Assembly: GCA_019359435.1 (NCBI GenBank) | Contig: JAHHHI010000084.1 | Coordinates: 1-64,000 of the forward strand | Origin: Kaiparowitsia implicata GSE-PSE-MK54-09C | Lineage (GTDB): Bacteria > Cyanobacteriota > Cyanobacteriia > Elainellales > Elainellaceae | Direction: 5' to 3' | DNA length: 64,000 nt | Shown: positions 57,758 through 64,000 of the stretch, one piece after another | Position numbering within the stretch: the first letter of the stretch is position 1 | How the letters are laid out: each line of letters starts with the position of its first letter | Notes under the pieces: generated by a model | What the model saw: only the letters and a program-made list of their open reading frames with translations | Told to the model about the DNA's origin: nothing | Databases searched by the model: none | Made by a program: the position numbers and the translations under genes

Positions 57758-59749
57758 ATGCAGTGGTTTGATGAACGGCAGTTGATCTTAGTCAGTGGCA
57801 AGGGTGGCGTGGGCAAAACCACTTTCTCTTGCGGGCTCGCGCGGCAGTGGACGCGGCAGTTTCCTGCGGCACGGGTGCTGCTGCTGTCGACCGATCCGGC
57901 CCATTCTCTCGGGGATGTGCTGCAGCAGTCGGTAACGGATGAGCCCACTCCGATGGCAGACTTGCCCAATGTGCAGGTGCGATCGCTCGATGCCCAGGCG
58001 TTGCTGGTGCAGTTTAAAGCACGGTATGGTGCAGTGCTAGAGCAATTGGTCGAGCGGGGCAGCTTTGTAGAAGGCGACGATCTTTCCCCTGTGTGGGATC
58101 TGAGCTGGCCTGGATTGGATGAACTGATGGCGCTGCTGGAGATTCAGCGAATTTTGCGCGATGGTGACGCCGATCGGGTGGTTGTGGATATGGCCCCCAG
58201 CGGACACAGCATCAACCTATTTCAGCTGATGGATTTTTTAGAGGAGTTTCTGGCTGCGCTGGCGCTGTTTCAAGAAAATCATCGAGTGATTCAGCGGAGC
58301 TTCACAGGCCAAAATCATGATGATGCCGCCGATGATTTTTTGCAAGAGATGACAGCCCGCCTGCTAGACGGACGGCAGCTATTGCAAGATGCCCAGCGCA
58401 CAGCGGTATGGGCCGTGGCGATCGCCCAACCCATGAGCCTGCTTGAAACCGAACGCCTGCTGCGATCGCTCGAGACCCTACAGATTCCCTGCGGGGGGCT
58501 AGTGGTAAACCACCTGCTGCCTGTGCCCTCAGACGCCTGCGCTGCCTCGGAACCGCTGTCTCCGCTACAGGCGGCGCAGGTGCAAGAACAGCAGCTGTTG
58601 TTAGACAAGTTTCAGTTTGTGGCGGGCGATCGCCCTCTGCTCTGCCTGCCGCATCAATCGGGAGAACCCGTCGGCACCGCCGCCCTCGATGCCCTCATGA
58701 CGCATTTGCATCCCGTCACCCTTCAGACCTATACCGCCTCAACCCAGGGCTCACTCGGGTTGCCTTTACCCCAGCGCCTATCTCCTAGTTTGGATGACTT
58801 TATCACCGCTGGGCGGCGGTTGGTGATTGTCGGCGGCAAAGGCGGCGTGGGCAAAACAACCGTAGCTGGGGCGATCGCCTGGGGCATGGCGCAGCGTCAT
58901 CCCAATGCGGCGGTGCGAGTCATTTCTATCGACCCAGCACATTCGCTCGCCGATGCCTTTGGTCAACCGCTAGGGCATGAATTTAGGGCGATCGCGCCCC
59001 TTGCCAACCTCACCGGCCAAGAAATCGACGCGCACCAAGTCTTAGACCGCTTTCGAGAAGACTATCTTTGGGAGCTTGCCGCCATGATGAGCGGCGACAC
59101 CGGCCCTGATGACACCCTGCAACTGGCGTACCGACCCGAAGCGTGGCGGCGCATCGTGTCGCAGGCGCTTCCCGGCATCGACGAAATGCTGTCGCTCATC
59201 CACATCATGGAATTGTTGGAATCAGATCAGCAGCAGTTGATCGTGTTAGACACAGCGCCCACAGGGCACCTATTGCGATTCTTGGAAATGCCGTCAGCAC
59301 TAGGCAACTGGCTTGGCTGGATCTTTAAGCTCTGGCTCAAGTATCAAGACGCAGTAGGCCGAGTGGAACTCATGGGTCGCCTCCGCACCTTGCGCCAGCG
59401 AGTCATGCAGGCCCGCAAACGCCTCATCGATCCCAGCCATACAGAATTTATCGGCGTGATGCAGGCGCAGTCTGCCATCTGGGCAGAGTCGGCACGGCTC
59501 AGTCAGTCGCTGACCGATCTGGGAATGTCGCAGCGCTACCTCGTGCAAAACTTCTACGAATCAGGGCAGTGCAATCCGCTAATGGATATGAATTTGCCCA
59601 CCTCTACCCCAAGCTCAAACACCCAAATATCATCGTCTCCAGCTGTTGTTCGCCTGCCTAAACTGCCTCGCGGAGCCCTCCCCCACCCCTATGCCCCTAC
59701 CCCGCTTGGGCAGGTTCAGCTCGCGGCAGATCTTCTCTTCGCCCCATAA
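57758..59749 (+). CDS. ArsA/Get3-type tandem ATPase
   Basis: A 663-residue fusion of two anion-transporting-ATPase-type modules. Each begins with a deviant P-loop: VSGKGGVGKTT near residue 13, and VGGKGGVGKTT near 358. The second has the standard switch LDTAPTGHLLRFLEMP; the first reads VDMAPSGHSINLFQL, so a Thr is replaced by Met. Both have TDPAHSL/IDPAHSL. No arsenite efflux gene (arsB) or arsR is nearby, so an arsenic role is not supported; a Get3-like membrane-protein role is possible. ATG 57758 follows GAGAG; a TTG two codons upstream is open. Confidence 0.88.
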   Translation: MQWFDERQLILVSGKGGVGKTTFSCGLARQWTRQFPAARVLLLSTDPAHSLGDVLQQSVTDEPTPMADLPNVQVRSLDAQALLVQFKARYGAVLEQLVERGSFVEGDDLSPVWDLSWPGLDELMALLEIQRILRDGDADRVVVDMAPSGHSINLFQLMDFLEEFLAALALFQENHRVIQRSFTGQNHDDAADDFLQEMTARLLDGRQLLQDAQRTAVWAVAIAQPMSLLETERLLRSLETLQIPCGGLVVNHLLPVPSDACAASEPLSPLQAAQVQEQQLLLDKFQFVAGDRPLLCLPHQSGEPVGTAALDALMTHLHPVTLQTYTASTQGSLGLPLPQRLSPSLDDFITAGRRLVIVGGKGGVGKTTVAGAIAWGMAQRHPNAAVRVISIDPAHSLADAFGQPLGHEFRAIAPLANLTGQEIDAHQVLDRFREDYLWELAAMMSGDTGPDDTLQLAYRPEAWRRIVSQALPGIDEMLSLIHIMELLESDQQQLIVLDTAPTGHLLRFLEMPSALGNWLGWIFKLWLKYQDAVGRVELMGRLRTLRQRVMQARKRLIDPSHTEFIGVMQAQSAIWAESARLSQSLTDLGMSQRYLVQNFYESGQCNPLMDMNLPTSTPSSNTQISSSPAVVRLPKLPRGALPHPYAPTPLGQVQLAADLLFAP

Positions 59750-60161
59750 ATCTGGGATTCGGATTGGGTATGACAGGTATCTAGGCCATCTGCCATCTGC
59801 CCTAAATTGCCAAGCCCATCGGCCAAACCTGTTTAACAGGAGTTTGATAACGTTGGGTTAATCCCGCAGCTTGGGGCTGGCCCAACGCTAAACCGTTCTG
59901 CCCGCGTTGCGGACAGGATGGTTTTATGCATTTGCCGAACTGACATCTGTTTAAAGGATTTGAGTGAAAGAGCATGGGTGAACTTCCAATTACTGTGGTT
60001 CAACCGTCAAGGCTTCGGGCATCTACGAGTAAGTAGAGCGAGAGCAGCTGAGTATGCACCCTCGAAGCTCAAGCGGGGTAGGATACAGATATTGGGCAAA
60101 TCCACACCGACTGCCCTTCAAAACATAGAACCGTACATGTCACCAATTCTGAGTAGAATCT
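59750..60161. other. Spacer arsA-like gene / hfq
   Basis: 412 bases with a copy of repeat family B and no supportable gene. The rest presumably contains the hfq promoter. Confidence 0.5.
59851..59926. repeat. Dispersed repeat family B, copy 2
   Basis: GTTGGGTTAATCCC with GGGGCTGGCCCAAC, then CTAAACCGTTCTGCCC with GGACAGGATGGTTTTA. It parallels the copy at 43793-43867, with changed bases often preserved as pairs. Confidence 0.6.
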
Positions 60162-60377
60162 ATGACGACTGAACTGGATACAGGGCTGCCCAGCATTCGA
60201 CAAATTCAAACCGTCATTCGCGAAGAAACCGAGGTTGAGCTGAAGCTCATCACCAACGATTTATTGACTGGAAAAATTCGCTGGCAAGACGCCCATTGCC
60301 TTTGTTTGATGGATCATTACGATCAGCCTACGGTTGTGTGGCGCACCGCGCTGGTGTACCTCAAGCCCAAGCTGTAG
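60162..60377 (+). CDS. hfq: Cyanobacterial Hfq-like protein
   Basis: A 71-residue Sm-fold protein matching the divergent cyanobacterial Hfq: LPSIRQIQTVIREETEVELK, then LLTGKIRWQDAHCLCLMDHY and VVWRTALVYLKP. The classic RNA-contact motifs of enterobacterial Hfq (KHA) are absent. In Synechocystis this protein binds the pilus ATPase PilB1 and is needed for motility, rather than acting as a general RNA chaperone; that is known for the family, not shown here. It stands alone before an M23 peptidase gene. Confidence 0.88.
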   Translation: MTTELDTGLPSIRQIQTVIREETEVELKLITNDLLTGKIRWQDAHCLCLMDHYDQPTVVWRTALVYLKPKL

Positions 60378-60545
60378 AGATTCCTAGACTTTTCACGTTT
60401 GTAGAATCCTGGTCTCGCTATTGATGAAGTCGTGAGTTGTTTTAGGTCAATTCTGATGGTGTGCAGAACAGGGGCAGCCGTCCCCTCACTCCATCCGCGC
60501 CGGAAGACCACGAGCGAATTGTGATAGGGTGTCTGCACAAATAGG

Positions 60546-61472
60546 ATGCCTGGTGGTTTTGTCATGATGTCGGATTGGATCTTGCAGCAGGTCAAGGGTT
60601 GGCAGTCTTGGACTGGGGCGCTGCGTCGTCATGGATGGCGGCTGGTTGGGGCAATCGTGGGAGCGATCGCCCTATTGCTCATACTTTTCAACCCTGCCGC
60701 TGCAGACGAAGTCACCATTCAGCCCTCAAATCCGCGTCTGGGCGACACCATCTCAGTGGTGGTGCGGGCCGAGCAGGAACCCATGGTGCAGTTCGAGGGT
60801 GACGCTTATCCGGCCTTTTCGCTGGGGGGCGATCGCTATCGCGCTCTGATCCCCACCACGCCGATTGATCGCCCAGGTCGCAAGGTGATTCGAGTCGAAG
60901 CCGACAGCAATACCCGAAATCTGGCGGTAGAATTGCGCGATCGCACCTTTGGCCTACAGCGAATTACGCTGCGGGGTGGCGGCGCTGGTGGCACCGATCA
61001 CGAGTTTGCGCGCGTCGCAGCCTTTCGCAACATTCGCACCCCCAATAAGCTGTGGAACGGAGCCATGCGCCGCCCTGCCGATGGTCGCGTCACCTCTGAA
61101 TATGGAATTCGGCGCTACTACAACGGCGTCTTTGCCGAAAATTACTTTCACCGTGGGGTAGACTATGCCGGAGGAGTGGGCGCACCAATCTACGCCCCTG
61201 CTGCGGGTCGGGTTGTGCTGGTAGGGCGGGTGGCCGATGGCTTTGTGCTGCATGGCAACACCGTAGCCGTTGATCATGGTCAGGGGGTGGGCAGCATCTT
61301 CATTCACCTCAGCCGTATTGATGTGCAGGAGGGTGACGTAGTGCAGGCCGGACAGCGCATCGGCGGCATTGGGGCCACGGGAGCCGCTACGGGGCCAAAT
61401 CTGCACTGGGGATTGTACGTTAACGGCAAATCGGTAGACCCAGTGCCATGGCGCAATGCTGGGTTTGAATAG
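60546..61472 (+). CDS. Membrane-anchored M23 (LytM) metallopeptidase
   Basis: A 308-residue protein with one N-terminal membrane helix (LVGAIVGAIALLLILFNPAA), a beta-rich middle region (Ig-like, about residues 53-135), and a C-terminal LytM domain. The zinc-binding motifs are HRGVDY and LHWGLY, with DHGQGVGSIFIHLS between. A cell-wall endopeptidase role is likely because all motifs are intact. The start is uncertain: ATG at 60546 or the ATG pair at 60564/60567. Confidence 0.88.
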   Translation: MPGGFVMMSDWILQQVKGWQSWTGALRRHGWRLVGAIVGAIALLLILFNPAAADEVTIQPSNPRLGDTISVVVRAEQEPMVQFEGDAYPAFSLGGDRYRALIPTTPIDRPGRKVIRVEADSNTRNLAVELRDRTFGLQRITLRGGGAGGTDHEFARVAAFRNIRTPNKLWNGAMRRPADGRVTSEYGIRRYYNGVFAENYFHRGVDYAGGVGAPIYAPAAGRVVLVGRVADGFVLHGNTVAVDHGQGVGSIFIHLSRIDVQEGDVVQAGQRIGGIGATGAATGPNLHWGLYVNGKSVDPVPWRNAGFE

Positions 61473-61914
61473 CTAGTTTTGGGAGCATTTCGTTTGACAT
61501 GATGTCGAGTCAAACTCGAAGCCTTCTTAAGCCAAACTGCAGTGTACGTTCACAGTCTCGGACGTGCGACGCTATACGGCATCAGCGTCACATCTGCGGC
61601 AATACGGAGCAGTCGCGTTGCGAAGCCTCCACAGAGTCGGTGCAGATTAGGCTTGATCACCCATTGGCGATCGCCCCAACAAAAGCAACCGAAACCCTAT
61701 CAAACCGTATATTAAACCAGAGGAGAGCCTGCTTAATTGCAGGCTTTTTCATAGCGCAAGAGACGCTCTATCCCGTCCCATTCCTGCCTAGTTAGGACTA
61801 CTGAAACCTCGATGTCTTGGTGCATTCTTATTCAACAAGGGAACACTAAGCCCGATGGAAACAGCAAGACCCAACTGTTTTTCCCACACTTGCCGTGGAG
61901 CGTTTGCAGGCACT
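61473..61914. other. Spacer with isolated terminator
   Basis: 442 bases without a protein gene. The well-formed terminator at 61726-61749 lies 254 bases after the M23 stop, too far for an ordinary gene end, so a small RNA or long 3' UTR may lie between. Confidence 0.5.
61726..61749 (+). terminator. Rho-independent terminator
   Basis: AGCCTGC-type stem: AGCCTGC with GCAGGCT around TTAATT, then TTTT. A compact hairpin with T-run. Confidence 0.75.
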
Positions 61915-62454
61915 ATGAGTATTGAAAAAATCGTTGAACAAGCCCTTCAAGATGGGTATTTGACTCCCGCCATGGAAGCGGAAGTTGGTCGGATTTGTGA
62001 CACTGCTTCAGAATTGTCTATCGAAGAGTATATGGCTCTTGATCGACTCATGGGAGCGTTGCTAACGGGCGAAGTGGTTGCAGTACCCCGAAAGCAATTT
62101 ATTAACGTGATGGAAGAGTTGGTGCTGACAGAGGCGATCGCCCGAGTCGCTGAAATCGAAGCCATGAGCGATTGCACGCTCGATCTAGGCGACATTGCCG
62201 CCTATGCCCTAAATCGACTGCCTCCCCTCTATGCCACCACAGAGGAAGGAGCAGAGTATCAGCGCAGCCGCGCTAAAGAAGACCTGCAGATGATGATTTC
62301 GGCCCAGGTTGAAGATGCGATCGCCCGCAATCTAGACCAACCTGAATTCTTCCCTGAGCGCCAAGTGCTAGGCAAGAACGCTGGAGATGAGGTGCTGAGC
62401 CAAGTGGGCACGCTCTTGCAGGCCTATGCCCACAAGTTTGAAGTGCAGGTATAG
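61915..62454 (+). CDS. ComFB/CdgR-like cyclic-dinucleotide receptor family protein
   Basis: From ATG 61915 the product has 179 residues; 20 further upstream codons are open but unlikely. It matches the ComFB-domain family: KQFINVMEELVLTEAIARV, then CTLDLGDIAAYALNRLPPLY and YATTEEG. Related cyanobacterial proteins (CdgR of Anabaena, ComFB of Synechocystis) bind cyclic di-GMP or cyclic di-AMP and affect cell size or competence. Family assignment is from recalled motifs. The product lacks membrane segments. A perfect 23-bp hairpin follows. Confidence 0.82.
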   Translation: MSIEKIVEQALQDGYLTPAMEAEVGRICDTASELSIEEYMALDRLMGALLTGEVVAVPRKQFINVMEELVLTEAIARVAEIEAMSDCTLDLGDIAAYALNRLPPLYATTEEGAEYQRSRAKEDLQMMISAQVEDAIARNLDQPEFFPERQVLGKNAGDEVLSQVGTLLQAYAHKFEVQV

Positions 62455-62624
62455 CGTGACCCACGCTTGAAACGCTGGTTGAGGGGACTGAGCGTTGCAG
62501 AACTCCCACCGCGTGGGTTCCACAAGCACCAGTTGGTCTAACCAACTCGACCGTTGTCATACAATCCAAGTTCAGGATACGCTCAAAACTCCCTTGACAT
62601 GAACGAAGGTTTTCATTAGTTTGA

Positions 62625-62675
62625 CAAATACCAAAACCGTGCTGCTCTAAGCGAGCAGCACGGTTTTGGTATTTG
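62625..62675. terminator. 23-bp perfect hairpin between convergent genes
   Basis: Arms CAAATACCAAAACCGTGCTG + CTC and the exact complement, around TAAGC. It lies between the ends of two facing genes, so it can act in both directions. Confidence 0.8.
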
Positions 62676-62682
62676 CGTCTAT

Positions 62683-64000
62683 CTAGGCGTCAGCGTCATC
62701 TAGATCTACCGGAAAATCAACAGAGTCAAACCGGGGATCATCTGAAGCTGTCGCAGACTGGGGATCGAAGGCAGGGCAGTATCCATCGGGCGTGATTCGG
62801 AAGCCATAGAGCGAGGAGGCCTGGTTCCAGCAGCGCTGGCCTCGATTATGCACACAGTTCCCACAGCACTCGACCTCAGGCGAGAAGTACGGCTCTCGTC
62901 CCTGCTCTAGCAACTCTCGCTGCGACATGCCGCGAATGACCAGTTCTTCGCCCTGCCAGTGCGCTTCTATAATGCCTGTGTCAGCCAAACGCTGCCATCG
63001 AGAATCGGCGGCGATCGCCCCTGGCAGCAGCATTGTTACGCCAGCGTCAGTTTCTGCCAGTTCACCTTCGTAGCGAGCCTCGGGTGGGGCAGGCTGCACA
63101 AAGGTTTCGCCAATGGGCAAATCCACCTCTACCCCCGCAGAGGGTAAGTGGAGCTGGTAGCGATGCTGCAACTCTTCCAAACTGGCTAAATCGGTCAAAT
63201 AATTTGCAGCACCATGCACAAACAACACATGCTGCGGGCGCAGATTATGAATCAACTGCGTGGTTCCGGCTCCATCGCAATGCTCCCCCAGCAGGTAGGT
63301 ATCTGTCACCAGTTGCTGCGTTTTAAGAGCGCGTTTCAGCGGTTTTAGGGTTTTAAGAGTATCTTGAGTCATGGCTTCTACAGCGCCAGGGCGACCCGGT
63401 TGCTGTGGTAGCAGACACAGCCAAGGCAGTGTGCTGCGCTGCACGTAGCGGGCGAGGTCACTGCGATAATGCGTTAAAACAATGCAGGGTTTTGGCCCCG
63501 CTAAGGCAATGCTCTGCAAGCCCGCATCTAGCGGCAACGGACGCACCCGAGGTCGAATGCGCTCATCCCAGAATAGAGACTGGTGGCGAGCAAAATTTTG
63601 CACTGAGCTGGGCAGATGAGGCAGCAGGTCTAGATAGGCATCACAGCCCGTGGCGATCGCCCCATCTACCCAAATATCAATATTTTGCCCTGTAAAGTGG
63701 TGGTGGCTCCGCAGTAGCATGAGCAGCTCTTGCCCTAGCCCTATCGTCGGCAACGGAAACAGCACCGACCGCTTGTCTGCGATCGCCCGGCTAATGTGTT
63801 CTGCTAAAAGATTCTCTTGCTGGCGGCGGTGGGGATGCCGTGCCGTGCCGTAGCTTCCTTCTACAACCAGAACATCAGGCCGCAACCCCCGCAACTCTTC
63901 AAGAGGCATGCCGTCTACCAACCGCGAGTTGGATAGAAAGAAATCCCCAGTGTAAAACAGCGTGTAGTCACGCTCAGCCGTTCTATGGGTGAGCAAACAG
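62683..64000 (-). CDS. Beta-CASP metallo-beta-lactamase protein (partial)
   Basis: The chain continues past the right window edge, so the N-terminus is missing; about 438 residues are visible. They include YTLFYTGDFFLSNSRLVDGM, VLVVEGSYGTARHPHR, LFPLPTIGLGQELL and VLFVHGAANYLTDL, typical of the beta-CASP nucleases related to CPSF73/RNase J. The C-terminal part adds a Cys-rich module, CCGNCVHNRGQRCW then GYCPAFDP, and an acidic end. RNA cleavage is likely, but the His-x-His-x-Asp-His motif is not in view. Confidence 0.82.
   Translation of the reverse strand, partial: CLLTHRTAERDYTLFYTGDFFLSNSRLVDGMPLEELRGLRPDVLVVEGSYGTARHPHRRQQENLLAEHISRAIADKRSVLFPLPTIGLGQELLMLLRSHHHFTGQNIDIWVDGAIATGCDAYLDLLPHLPSSVQNFARHQSLFWDERIRPRVRPLPLDAGLQSIALAGPKPCIVLTHYRSDLARYVQRSTLPWLCLLPQQPGRPGAVEAMTQDTLKTLKPLKRALKTQQLVTDTYLLGEHCDGAGTTQLIHNLRPQHVLFVHGAANYLTDLASLEELQHRYQLHLPSAGVEVDLPIGETFVQPAPPEARYEGELAETDAGVTMLLPGAIAADSRWQRLADTGIIEAHWQGEELVIRGMSQRELLEQGREPYFSPEVECCGNCVHNRGQRCWNQASSLYGFRITPDGYCPAFDPQSATASDDPRFDSVDFPVDLDDADA

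Noticed and set aside
59918-60172. 84-codon ORF before hfq
   Set aside because: It starts inside a dispersed repeat and overlaps the hfq start; composition is not convincing.

Overview
The window is chromosomal DNA from a cyanobacterium, most likely a filamentous Leptolyngbya-like lineage, although the exact taxon cannot be read from the sequence. The evidence is: very frequent copies of the HIP1 octamer GCGATCGC in genes and spacers; an ntcA gene preceded by a consensus NtcA box; cyanobacterium-type small proteins (DUF2839, divergent Hfq, ComFB/CdgR type); a DUF3084 protein; an alternating operon layout with few long operons; and moderately high G+C. About 50 genes are supported. Most are core housekeeping genes. 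No phage, conjugative element, CRISPR array, rRNA operon or intact transposase was seen.

Layout. 1-7 kb: broken phoU remnant, rnr (RNase R), ubiX, a LapA-like membrane protein with a long acidic tail, aroK. 6.7-9.1 kb: a decayed small gene followed by a tail-anchored TPR protein with near-identical 120-bp repeats. 9-18 kb: hemE, a membrane coiled-coil protein, a ribokinase-family gene, rplI, dnaB, a low-molecular-weight phosphatase, tRNA-Arg(CCG), and a REC-GGDEF diguanylate cyclase. 18-19.5 kb is a long gene-poor stretch. 19.5-29.4 kb: alaS, then the minus-strand translation/transcription operon rimP-nusA-ylxR-infB. 29.7-33.7 kb: DUF2839 protein, a carotenoid-oxygenase pseudogene, hisB, fabI and ntcA. 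34-40 kb: DUF3084 protein overlapping a YqgF-like nuclease, a divergent pair for mannosyl/glucosylglycerate turnover (phosphatase and GH63 hydrolase), and a cyanuric-acid/barbiturase-type ring-opening hydrolase. 40-52 kb: secreted protein, orphan peptide-type binding lipoprotein, CorA-like protein, PPK2, gloB, HEAT-repeat protein, ilvB with a zinc ribbon, TM2/SHOCT protein, HhH protein and lepB. 52-57 kb: a PEP-CTERM remnant, then a minus-strand cassette of sensor protein, PAS histidine kinase and double-AAA ATPase. 57.7-64 kb: fused double ArsA-type ATPase, hfq, M23 peptidase, ComFB/CdgR-like nucleotide receptor and a beta-CASP MBL-fold protein cut by the window edge.

The clearest non-genic structure is a set of dispersed repeats. 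These are a 130-165 bp MITE-like element (two full copies and one end), a hairpin element with GGGTTTGAGCTTATCC (four copies), a second terminator-like repeat (three copies), and several long perfect palindromes between genes. At least four genes are decayed: phoU, the ORF before the TPR gene, the carotenoid oxygenase, and a PEP-CTERM protein. Two of the MITE copies touch gene ends: one supplies the stop codon of the HAD phosphatase and one abuts the PEP-CTERM remnant.

No clearly new defence or biosynthetic system was found. The most promising leads are the sensor/kinase/AAA cassette at 52.9-57.2 kb, the acidic WD-motif membrane protein at 4.6-5.9 kb, and the repeat families.
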